From Annona cherimola (Eukaryota > Streptophyta > Magnoliopsida > Magnoliales > Annonaceae): a stretch of DNA of 64,000 nucleotides. Below are positions 24,355 through 34,400 of the stretch, in pieces; position 1 is the first letter of the stretch; every line of letters starts with the position of its first letter. The notes beneath the pieces were generated by a model that saw only the letters and a program-made list of their open reading frames with translations, searched no databases and was not told the origin of the DNA. The position numbers and the translations under genes were made by a program. The stretch lies in the NCBI GenBank assembly GCA_030490835.1, contig CM059975.1, positions 35,062,133-35,126,132 of the forward strand. Reading direction: 5' to 3'.

Positions 24355-25124
24355 TAGGGGTGCAACTTAGGTTGGATTGGGTTGGCATTTGTCTTGGTCT
24401 TGGTTTTGGGTTGAAATTCGGGTTACTCTCAAACCAATAGAAGTTGAAATTACTAATAAAGATAATAATTTTTTTGAACATTATTGCATTTATACATAAA
24501 TAATTTACATTTGAATATATTTATATGACTTATGATATCTTTGGTTTTGATGAAAATTGATCTTCTAATTAAAAGATAATTCTAAGTATGATGAATATAA
24601 TGAATTTTCTCATTAACAATCAATGTAAGAAAATAAATAAGATTACATGAAATCATTATTTGAAGTTTAATAAAAGTGAAACTTATATATCTCATAGTTA
24701 ATTGGTATATATGCGATAATTTTAAAAAGTTGACATACTTGTAATTATTTGTAAATAAAGTTAATATAGATGCAATAAGTTCAACTTTACGAACAAATGA
24801 AGATGACATTTAAGTTTTAAAATAAATATTTTACAATTTAATTAGGTTATGATTATATGGAAGAAATTTTTATAATTATATTTAAATTACTTAATGCATA
24901 AATAAATATAATTATTTTAACAAATTAGGGAGAATATCGGGTTCCAATGGGATCAGGTTTTGGTACCGGGTTGATATAAGCTTGGTATTGGTTTTTGGGT
25001 TCTCATGGGTTGAGTCAAAATAGGGTCTAATTTGACAATTTTCAAAAATAAAATTTGAAGTTGGTTTTGAAATTGGATCCGGTCGGGCGGGTTCCGGATG
25101 TCCTGACACCAAGTTGCACCCCTA
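24355..25124. mobile_element. Non-autonomous hAT element, 770 bp
   Basis: TIRs are TAGGGGTGCAACTTAGG and, complemented, TAGGGGTGCAACTTGG. The 8-bp flanks CTTGCGAG and CTTGTAAG differ at two positions. Subterminal GGTTTTGG/CGGGTT-rich stretches occur at both ends, with an AT-rich interior. It is inserted in post-RNase-H copia sequence. Confidence 0.7.
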
Positions 25125-25480
25125 CTTGTAAGCACTAGTTTTATCCCTTGGATGATGCTTGGATCCTGTAATATATTTAAAATGGATAAGTGTTTAACTT
25201 ATAAATTAAAAACCTTCAAGTTGAGGTATTTAGTAATAGGGCACTCAAAATAGATCCATTAATATGAATGTTGAAAGTGAATCTGTTTTTGTTTTTGAAG
25301 TATATGGGTTTACTTTAAGGTGCTCATGAATTTAGGATATAAGCACATGACCATTAACATGTCGCCCTAAAAAGAACACTTGTTACCCTATGAAATCTTA
25401 TATATGGGATATGTCTAACCTACTAGATGGGGTCGCCAATTCAAAATTGTGGTTACTATTTTGCCTTGTTAGGCCTTGAT

Positions 25481-27463
25481 TAGGGGTGAGAATCGGGGCA
25501 AGTCGAGACGGATCAGGGTGTGCCCAACCCTAACTCTATCTTTCAAAAATTTAGTTTGACCCTTATTTTTATATTGGGTCGGGACAGTCGGTTTGACCCT
25601 TACTTTTTTCTACTAAGTCTCAGGAGAAAATTTGGGTTGGTGTGGGGACAACAGGTCGGGTAAAAACTGCAGGTCAAGTAAGAAGTTTTTAAGAATTTAT
25701 GAACCTATCAAGTATAAAGACAAATCTATATTAAATTTAACTATTATATGTTTCAATCTATTACTAATCAGTCAAAGTAAAACAAAAATACTTAAATAAA
25801 ACAAGAATATTTATTCACCAATATAAGAACAAGTTAATGAAACATACCTCGTTCAAAATTTTGTCCACAATTTGAATATTTGAATTGCTAATTGTTCAAA
25901 CTCATTCCATGTTTTTTTGTTGTTTACCTTCAACAAAAATAATAATGATTTCATATTTAGAGTTAAAATAAAAAATGTTTAAGTATGTAGTAGAAGAACA
26001 ATTTTACCTGAAAAGTGCAAAGAACATTGATAATATTTTCTGTGTTGAAATGAAATCTTCTAGAAGACATGACCTGAATAACACCTATGCAATGCAATCA
26101 ATAAAAACAAACCATAACCAATAACACTTTCCATCATAATTTATAACAACATACGTGCACATACAAAATAAAAAGTATAACTAATTTAATTAATAGCATA
26201 AATGTTTCATCCATCAACAGGGGAAGTTCTAAGTTTAGTAAACATACAAGAGATACATATTTTGTCCAACAAATTAAGTTTAAACATATGTTTTTATAAT
26301 AAAATATTCATAATAAAACCAAAAGGCTAATTGTTCTTTATTGTCATCATTTCCTAAGTTCATCCATTGATAACAATGCCCTTTTCCTAAAAAATCAAAA
26401 TATTATTTTATTAGTATACACAATAGCATAACAAGCTAAGGAAAAAAGAAAAAGGGAACAAAAAATATGAAAAAAAGATTAATGCTTAAAACTTTCGCAC
26501 TTGTAGGAGGATGACCACTACCTTCTCCAATCAACGCCAAAGATGAAGCCGCGGCTGCTGGTGCATGCCGGAGAATAGAGCCACTGCTGCTACTTATAGT
26601 GCACGACAATTGCTATTGAAAATGGCTGCCTGAAACAGAAACTGGGGAGATAATGAAGCAGCATCCATGATTTATTTCACTCTATTTCAAATCTAAAATA
26701 ATAATAAAAAAATTTATATATCAGTGTGACCAATGCTTTCCCGTTCATTTTTTGCTGTACAATCAACAAGTTAAAAGCTGGATAAATATTCAAAAATCAA
26801 ATGGGAAAACACTGATTTAGCCTACTAAATATTCAAAAAGCTGGATAAAAATGTTGTCATGGACACATTGCTTGGGGACAAATAGATACTATAAAAAAAT
26901 CGAATGAGATATAGGAAAAGGGAAAGAGGAAAATGAAATAGGAATGGAGGAAATGATACTCATTGAAGATACAGGCTACTAGAGATGAGATGATGTCGAA
27001 GACGGGGAGACAACCAAAATCAACGCTAGACAACCATTTGTAGATAGCTGGAGAAGAAATTCGGGTTTTCTTCATCGGAGATGGAGCAAGGTTCCAAACG
27101 TTGCCTGAGGTGAAGAAGAATGTCGACAATCTGATTTGGCAATGTAGCGATGGCACAGGATATGACGGATGACAAATTTGGCTGTCAGCTGATGGCTTGA
27201 AGCTTGGGAGTGAAATCATTGGTTCGGTGATGCAATGATAGGGTTTTTTCTTTTTGAATATATACGAAAGGCTACCACAAGTCAGAAATGATATTAGTAG
27301 GTTCGGGACATGTAAGGTCCAATCCGACCCGAAAGTTTGAAAATTTTCCATTTTTGCAACCCGGCCCACCCCCATCGGGTAGAGAAGTATGCCCCGCCCG
27401 GGTATAAAATAGGGTCGGGGTGGGGCAGGTCACAGGTAGCCCGCCCTCGATTCCCACCCCCTA
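25481..27463. mobile_element. hAT-family element, 1,983 bp, second TIR type
   Basis: TIRs are TAGGGGTGAGAATCGGGGC and, complemented, TAGGGGGTGGGAATCGAGGG. The 8-bp flanks GCCTTGAT (25473-25480) and GTCTTGAT (27464-27471) differ by one base. Subterminal GGGTCGGG motifs occur on both sides. On the minus strand, 26500-27250 is less AT-rich and has an open frame (27375-26857) with no recognisable domain; it may be leader or first-exon sequence of a former transposase gene. Confidence 0.75.
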
Positions 27464-27471
27464 GTCTTGAT

Positions 27472-28196
27472 GTATTTTAATTAAGTGAAGGTTCAAGTCA
27501 AAGAGACACTTTTATTTATGTACGGGTTCCATTGTTAATTAATGGAGTTATTTTAATTTTGAAAATGGTGGTGAAATGTTGGATATTTACAAGGTGGAAT
27601 TAACGTTTACCAAAATATTTCATTTGCCATGGCGGTAAACAAATTTGATTTCAGGTAGAGGACTTGGGTTTGATATTTTCTACACGAATTTCTTGTTTTC
27701 AACTTTTAAGCAACTTTTAATATTTGGTGAGGCACAAAAGTTTAATCACATGGGGCTATATTTTGCAGATGATGCGCATGAAATTTTACTTTTTTTTTTA
27801 TATCAGTGTTATAGTATCTCAGCTCATCTCATTTCATAACACAAATGAAGTCCAAAAATACGTATCTATTTTCTTATAAGCAACTCGTACTAACAAAATC
27901 TTCCTAAATAACAAGGGAGGTGACCAACTCTTTACATGGGAGAGAAACTCCCAAAACAGGATATACAAATCCAAACTTAAGATTTGATCATACAATCTGC
28001 CTAGCAACAAGCCATGGCAGGTACAAATCAAGCTACGGTTATGTTGGTAGTCTTATTCGTGCTTAGTCAAGGTCGTTAGTATTTTGCCAATTTAGACACT
28101 ATTTAAAAGCTGTTTGTGTCAGTGTTCTCTTGCCAAAAAGAAAAGTTGTTGTCCTTATTTGGTGCTAATTTTATTTTTTTGTATCCTAAGAGCATC
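27472..28196. other. Intergenic DNA
   Basis: I see no gene, repeat or regulatory structure that can be supported. Confidence 0.4.
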
Positions 28197-28205
28197 TATA
28201 ATAAT

Positions 28206-28532
28206 GGACTCTGGTTCAATGCACCCGGGTATACTTCACCCATTTTTTTACTCTTTTTGAAATTTTTTTTATGAAAATGTTAATCTAAGTATATTTAACA
28301 TGTGTATAAATTTTTACCATTTTTGAAGAATTTTAGATTTTTTTTGGATTTTTTAAAATCGGCGGCATTTTTTATTTTAAAAAATTAAAAAAATCTAAAA
28401 ACCGCCAAAAATGATAAAAATTTATACATATGTTAAATACACATATATTAACAGTCGTGTAAATTTTTTTTTTAAAAAAATGGGTGAAGGACACCCGGGT
28501 GCATTGACGTTGGGTGCATTGAACTAGCGTCA
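28206..28532. mobile_element. Foldback MITE (core-sharing family), TGCACCC-ended
   Basis: The element is 327 bp with a perfect 9-bp duplication TATAATAAT (28197-28205, 28533-28541). The inverted ends include GGTTCAATGCACCC and GGGTGCATTGAAC, with the shared inner core and a central AT-rich hairpin (CGGCGGCATTTTT). Confidence 0.75.
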
Positions 28533-28555
28533 TATAATAATACCCTAAGCAATAA

Positions 28556-28919
28556 GAAGCGCGATTTAATGCACCCGCTCAGTGCACCGGGGTGCATTAA
28601 CCCTTTTTAAATTTTTTTTTATAAAACTGTTAATCTAAGTATATTGAATATATGTATCAATTTTTATTATTTTTGGAATATTTTAAATATTTATTTTTAA
28701 TTTTTGAAAATCAGTGGCATTTTAGGTAATTTTAAATTACTAAAACGCCACTGATTTTCAAAAATTAAAAATAAATATCTAAAATAATTTAAAAATGGTA
28801 AAAATTGATATACATGTTAAATACACTTAGATTAACACTTTTATAAAAAAAGTTTCAAAAAAAATAAAAAAATGAGTTAAAATGAGTTTAATGCACTCGG
28901 GTGCATTAAATCGTGCTCC
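28556..28919. mobile_element. Foldback MITE (core-sharing family), TGCACCC-ended
   Basis: The element is 364 bp with a perfect 9-bp duplication AAGCAATAA (28547-28555, 28920-28928). The ends are GAAGCGCGATTTAATGCACC and the complement GGAGCACGATTTAATGCACC. The inner core and a central hairpin (ATCAGTGGCATTTTAGGTAA and complement) follow. Only 5 bp separate its left duplication from the right duplication of the previous MITE. Confidence 0.8.
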
Positions 28920-28928
28920 AAGCAATAA

Positions 28929-29759
28929 TGAGAGTAATATATATTGTTTTAGGGAAAGTTATGTTATAGCACACCTAAATTGAAATTGAGTTTTCTTTGG
29001 TATTCTAAACTTCCTTAATCTTTTCACTTTTCCTATTTTCCTTTGTTTTGCACATTATATCATTATGGTCTAACTATTAAATATTGAGCATATTATGGCT
29101 AGTCCCCAAAGGGAAAGGGAGAAGGCAGAGTTTACTCAAGTAGCAAAAAATTTCCTTGTGGCTCTACCCTTTTAGTGGAGGACTGGGAGAATGGTTGGCT
29201 GAATGTTGAAGGTTGATGCCTATTTTTATAGAATTTGAGTGTGAAATTTTAATTTCTAGCCTACTTTTTCTTCATATTTTAAATTTGCTTTTTCATAAAA
29301 CCTCCTTCACTAGGGGTGCAAATTGGGTAAAGTACCCATATGTGAGGCTCAACCCATGGGAAGCCTTCTCCATCAGAAAAAAAGGAAGTAGGAGCATTGT
29401 GGTAATTTTACAGCGTGAGTATATCTGCTTAAAAACGTGAGTATGTTTTGTTTTTTGATAAAATTTGTATTATATATATATACAAAATCTCAATCTATTC
29501 CATTCATTTACTGGATCAACTACTAAAATGAATGTAGACATAATTTTTTATTATTTGACAATTTTAAAAATATTTGTGTACAAAAAATTATTTTTTAATA
29601 AGATTTCATTATAATTGGTAAAGTTGAAAAATATAATTTTTGTTAGTAGTTATCTTATATTATTTAAAGTTAATATAATTAAGGTACTCTAAAAAATAAC
29701 AATTTCTTTTATTTTTCTTGATTTTTTGAAAATTTATTAATATTTTTTATTTTCCCAAT
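28929..29759. other. AT-rich intergenic DNA
   Basis: No gene recognised. TAGGGGTGCAAATTGGG at 29313 resembles a hAT left end, but no right end was seen. Confidence 0.4.
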
Positions 29760-30673
29760 GTAATAGAATTTAACCACATCTAACAGCATCTAACCGGATC
29801 TAACAGCATCTAACCACATCTAATTTTTGAAATTAATAAGTTAATCATAATTTAACACCTGTAATATGATCCTAGGCCCCTTATAACGTCATTTATACCT
29901 TAATTACGGAATTTGAGACCCGGATAATACGATTTAATGAAATCACCTTAATCTAACAGCGTCTAACTGCATCTAACAATATCTAACCGCATCTAAATTT
30001 TGAAATTAATAAGTTAATCCTTATTTAACACCTGTAATATGATCCTAGGCCCCTTATAAGGTCATTTACACCTTAATTACGGAATTTGAAATCCAGATAA
30101 TATGATTTAATAAAATCCACCTTAATCTAACTGCGTCTAACCGCATCTAACTACATCTATTTTTGAAATTAATAAGTTAATCCTAATTTAACATCTGTAA
30201 TATGATCCTAGGCCCCTTATAAGGTCATTTATACCTTATTTACGGAATTTGAAACTCAGATAATACGATTTAATGAAATTCACCTTAATCTAACAACGTC
30301 TAACCGCATCTAACTGCATTTAACAGTATCTAATCGTATCTAACTGCATTTAACAGCATCTAACAACATCTAACCGCATCTAATTTTTGAAATTAATAAG
30401 TTAATCATAATTAACACCTGTAATATGATCATAGGCCGCTTATAAGGTCATTTATACCTTAATTACGGAATTTAAAATCCAGATAATACGATTTAATGAA
30501 ATTCACCTTAATCTAATAGCGTCTAACTGCATCTAACCACATCTAACAGCATCTAACCACATTTAATTTTTTAAATTAATAAGTTAATCCTAATTAACAC
30601 CTGTAATATGATCTTAGGTCCCTTATAAAGTCATTTACACATTAATTACAGAATTTAAAATTCAGATAATACG
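29760..30673. repeat. Satellite-like tandem array, left part
   Basis: Units contain TTAATAAGTTAATCCTAATT, AACACCTGTAATATGATCC, TAGGCCCCTTATAAGGTCAT and CAGATAATACGATTTAATGA, followed by a variable number of about 11-bp CATCTAACCG-type repeats. The anchor GATCCTAGG falls at 29868, 30041, 30204, 30427 and 30610, so spacing varies (163-223 bp) with the number of short repeats. It ends exactly at the LTR target duplication. Confidence 0.85.
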
Positions 30674-31582
30674 TGATAAGTCTAAAAATTTTCATTTAAT
30701 TCCATGTTAAATTTGTACAATTAAATATTAAAACGTTAATTAAATACATGTTTTAAGTGGAATTTCATGAAAATCATATTTTTGACAGAATCTTTAATTT
30801 TGCTATAAAATGGGTCATTTTGCAATATTCTTAAAAATATAAAATCATGACTTAATCCCCTAGAACATTTTAAAGTTAAAATATGTATTAGCTTATTAAT
30901 ATAATTTGGGCAAAATTATAAGACTATCTAATTGGAAAAATCATAAATATATAGCTATAATTATATTTTAAACAAAGTAAAATATTATATAAAATAAATT
31001 AGAAGATTAAACTAAGATGATATGTGTCAATATTGAAATTATTAACAAATAAAAAAAAAATATAATTTGTAAACTCGTATTTACGCTGCATGTGCACGGT
31101 TACTACAAAACACCGCCGGACTACCATTTCCGGTACTCCATCTTCCCCAAATCGGTAGAATGGAAGCACGACCATGAAAATTTGTGCAGCTTCGACCCAA
31201 ATTGCAGCCACAGACTCAAGCAGCCGTGCATTTTCCGGCAACTGTTTCGCAGCAAAGAAAATCCAGCTCCCTCAAATGGCCAGCAGCAACCAATTCCATC
31301 TTCCCCAAATCCGACCAGCAATCCGGCAGCAGAAACCCATTTTTCCGGGAGCAACTGCTGCAATCAAATCCAACCGGGAAACCATTTCAGCCCCAACCAG
31401 AAAACCGACGGCAAACCAGCAAGCCTCCAATACAGGCAGCCGTCTTCTCCCAATCCAGGCAACAGCACTCGGCGACGAGCTGAAGCCACCAAATCCATCG
31501 TCTCCTCCAACCAGCAGCTCTGCCGCAAGCCAAAAACGCCCTCTTCTCCACCATCTCGCCCAAAATCGGCAGCACCCCCGCA

Positions 31583-31870
31583 ATGCCAGCAGCAGAAGCA
31601 AAACCCACCAATCTTCTCGTGTCCTTATTCGTCGTCGTCGTCGTCATCATCCAATCCCAGCCGCCGATCCAAGATCCCAACGATGAATCCTGCCTCAGCC
31701 AGCGCACGCCGCTCGTGCCCCGCAACCTTGTCGTCGATCTCGGTGGCCGATTCCTCTGGGTCGACTGCGACTCCGGCTACGTCTCCTCGTTTTACCTCCC
31801 TGCCCGCTGAGAATCACAGCAGTGCTAGCTCGCCCAATCCAAGCAGCTCCAGCAAAAGCCCGCCGACCGG
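31583..31870 (+). pseudogene. Gene fragment of a basic 7S globulin/EDGP-like (xylanase-inhibitor-type aspartic protease fold) protein
   Basis: The frame from 31583 gives a hydrophobic signal-like stretch (LLVSLFVVVVVIIQS), then SCLSQRTPLVPRN and LVVDLGGRFLWVDCDSGYV, then SSFYLPAR. These are the N-terminal hallmarks of EDGP/basic 7S globulin, secreted proteins in which the catalytic DTGS is replaced by DLGG. After PAR a TGA and later a TAG replace the expected Cys-Gly-Ser..Cys region, yet similarity continues to about 31860 (..QQC*LAQSK). The segment between signal peptide and SQRTPL is shortened. It is a truncated pseudogene inside the U3 of the solo LTR, with no partner exons. Confidence 0.75.
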
Positions 31871-32970
31871 TAGCATCCATGGAAGCAGAGCAAACACCAG
31901 CGGCAGCCATGAATTTCAGCAGCAGTGTAGTCTTCATAAGCTCCGACATCTAAATCCCAGCCAGTCGTCCGCACCACACAAATAAATCCGGCAGCCATCT
32001 TCTCCAAGTCCGGCGAGCTCCTTTCTCTTCTTTCCTTCTCCGGTGAACCAAGGCAGCCTTCTCCATCAAAGCTGGCAGCCATGGCAGCAACGATTCAAGC
32101 AACAGGCAGCCACGATTTAACCACGGCAAGTCAGCAGCCGTACATTTTCCGGAACTATTTCGAACCAAAAATGAAATCCAGCCACCAGCTGCACCGAAAT
32201 CGGTCCACCATGCCATGATCAACGCTGGCGACGCATTCTTCTCCCGCCCGCGTCCGATCAGAAACCCAGCAATCACGATCTCGTCTGCTTCTTCCATCGC
32301 ACCGGCGCCCCTTTTTCAAGATCTGCTAGCACCAGAAACTATGCCCCAAAACCGACCATCAACGAAATCCAGCTGCCAGAAAAATACCCAACTTTTCTCC
32401 ACCGAGCAGCAGCTATCTCCATTAAAAATTTGCGATTAAATTTGAAGCCCCAAAATCCAAATAACCGAACTCCATTAGAGCTCCAAACTAGCAGTAGCTG
32501 TCCAAGCCCGAATCAAGCTTCCAACCTTGCAATTTTGAATGCCAAGTTACGGCACTCCAAATCTTCTCCTTGCAGCCAAACCCAATCCAAACATTAGCAC
32601 GGAAATCCAGGGTCCGGCATTCCAATGGCCAAACTCAGCTTTCTTCTCAGAAACGGCAACCAATAGCACCCCTACAGCTTCGGCCAGATATGGATCATGG
32701 TTTCTTCGGTCATCCTCCAAGCAGGCAGCAGCTTAAACGATCACCGCTTCTTCATTTCATTGCCAAAGCCCGAACCAAACAGCAACAAGAGCCAATGAAG
32801 AATTCGCAAACCCATTTCGGAAGCATCACATTTTTAGCCAGCAGATTTTGCCACTGCGTTTTCCTCCTCTTCGTCAAAATAGAAAGAAAAGCTACGGCGA
32901 AACGGCAGAAGGCAGCTTCAGTTGAAGGCAATTCGAGAATCCCACGTCGAAAGCCACAAGGGAGCCTCAA

Positions 32971-32980
32971 CTATAAAATA
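32971..32980 (+). promoter_or_regulatory. TATA box of the solo LTR
   Basis: CTATAAAATA stands about 145 bp before the LTR's poly(A) signal, in a GC-richer context, as expected for the U3/R junction. Confidence 0.55.
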
Positions 32981-33114
32981 AGGCCTTCACTCATCCCAAA
33001 AACACACCCTATACCCCACACTTCTCCCCTTGGGTGGGACCCATTTTGTGGGACCCCATAGCAAGTGGGTGGGACCCATTTTGTGGGACCCGTAGTGAGG
33101 AGGTGGGGCCAAGC

Positions 33115-33120
33115 AATAAA
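33115..33120 (+). terminator. Poly(A) signal of the solo LTR
   Basis: AATAAA lies downstream of the LTR TATA box, after a doubled GGGTGGGACCCATTTTGTGG block (about 33032 and 33067). Confidence 0.45.
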
Positions 33121-33409
33121 GTTTTCTATTACATGGAGATTTTGCTCTCCATATTCGGGTGATGTAAATTTTATTTTATTATGCTTTGTAGTGTCTCGTA
33201 GTTCTTGCTTTTTAATTTGTAGTTTTAATTTTTAGATTAGATTTACTGCTTTATTTTATGCTTTGTAATTTTTAGATTAAATTTAATGTAATTCTCTTTC
33301 CTGCTTTAATAGTTAAATTTCATAACTTTTATTGCTTTCTTAGAATAATTTTAATTAAGTTGTTAGTTAATTTCTTTTAGCTTCTTGTCTCCTTTTCTTT
33401 TATCTCCAA

Positions 33410-33600
33410 TTTCTTCTATTTTCTCTTTTTCTCTCTCTTCTTTTTTCTCTTCTTTCTCTTTCTCTCTTCTCTTTCTCTCTCTTCTCTTTCTCTCTTCTCT
33501 CTCTCTCTAATTTCTTCTTTTTTTTTCTCTCTCTCTCTCTCCTCTTTCTCTCTTCTCTCTCTTTTTATACCTTCTTTTCTTTCTCTTAAAAACAATTCAA
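33410..33600. repeat. CT/CTTT-rich low-complexity tract in U5 of the solo LTR
   Basis: Imperfect TCTCTTTCTCTC-type repeats give a spurious Glu/Arg-rich frame on the other strand. Confidence 0.85.
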
Positions 33601-33746
33601 AACTACATCGCCTCTCTGTGGATTCGACCCGACTCACCATTATTCTACACTATCACTCGTATAGTGGTAGCTTTAATGTGTTTCGGTTAATTTAAATTAA
33701 ACTGGTGATCACAGTGCTCTTAACGACAAGCACTTGGTTTGCATCA

Positions 33747-34400
33747 ATACGATTTAATGAAATCCACTTTAATCTAACAATGTTTAACCGAGTCTAACAG
33801 CATCCAACCGCATCTAATTTTTGAAATTAATCAGTTAATCCTAATTTAACTCTTGTAATATGATCCTAAGCTCCTTATAAGGTCATTTATACATTAATTA
33901 TAGAATTTGAAACTCAGATAATACGATTTAATGAAATCAACTTTAATCTAACAGCGTCTATCCGCGTCTAATTTTTTAAATTAATAAGTTAATCCTAATT
34001 TAACACCTGTAATATGATCTTAGGCCCCTTATAAAGTCATTTACACATTAATTACAGAATTTAAAATTCAGATAATACGATTTAATGAAATCCACCTTAA
34101 TCTAACAGTGTTTAACCGAGTCTAACAGCATCCAACCGCATCTAATTTTTGAAATTAATCAGTTAATCCTAATTTAACTCTTGTAATATGATCCTAGGCC
34201 CCTTATAAGGTCATTTATACATTAATTATAGAATTTGAAACTCAGATAATACGATTTAATGAAATCAACTTTAATCTAACAGCGTCTAACCGCGTCTAAT
34301 TTTTTAAATTAATAAGTTAATCTTAATTTAGCACCTGTAATATGATCCTAGGCCCATTATAAGGTCATTTACACCTTAATAATTTATTTCAGAACTACGC
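33747..34400. repeat. Satellite-like tandem array, right part, with higher-order dimer
   Basis: This is the same units as 29760-30673. Anchors fall at 33862, 34016, 34190 and 34344, giving alternating spacings of 154 and 174 bp, that is a 328-bp dimer present twice. The array resumes in phase immediately after the solo LTR. Confidence 0.85.

Larger units (their letters stand above)
30674..33746 (+). mobile_element. Solo LTR of a Ty3/gypsy-type (Tat/Athila-like) retrotransposon, 3,073 bp
   Basis: It runs from TGATAAGTC to TTTGCATCA with a perfect 5-bp target duplication ATACG (30669-30673, 33747-33751), and removing it restores the tandem array. A TATA box lies at 32971 and a poly(A) signal at 33115, in LTR order U3-R-U5. 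Near the end, CTCTGTGGATTCGACCCGAC resembles the U5 of Tat/Athila-type LTRs. No second LTR copy, primer-binding site or polyprotein is present, so it is a solo LTR formed by LTR-LTR recombination. Its U3 (31080-32960) is GC-richer and contains a host gene fragment. Confidence 0.75.

Noticed and set aside
26857..27375. 172-codon minus-strand frame
   Set aside because: Lies inside the 25481-27463 hAT element and shows no transposase motif. It may be decayed leader sequence, so it is not called as a gene.
29313..29335. hAT-like left end TAGGGGTGCAAATTGGG
   Set aside because: No right end, subterminal repeats or 8-bp duplication could be paired with it.
31092..31985. Long plus-strand open frame of 297 codons, Ser/Pro/Gln-rich
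   Set aside because: It lies in the GC-rich U3 of the solo LTR, overlaps other long frames on both strands, and the recognisable EDGP-like peptide is in a different frame. It is a compositional artefact.
33416..33640. Glu/Arg/Lys-rich minus-strand frame
   Set aside because: Translation of the CT-rich low-complexity tract in the solo LTR.
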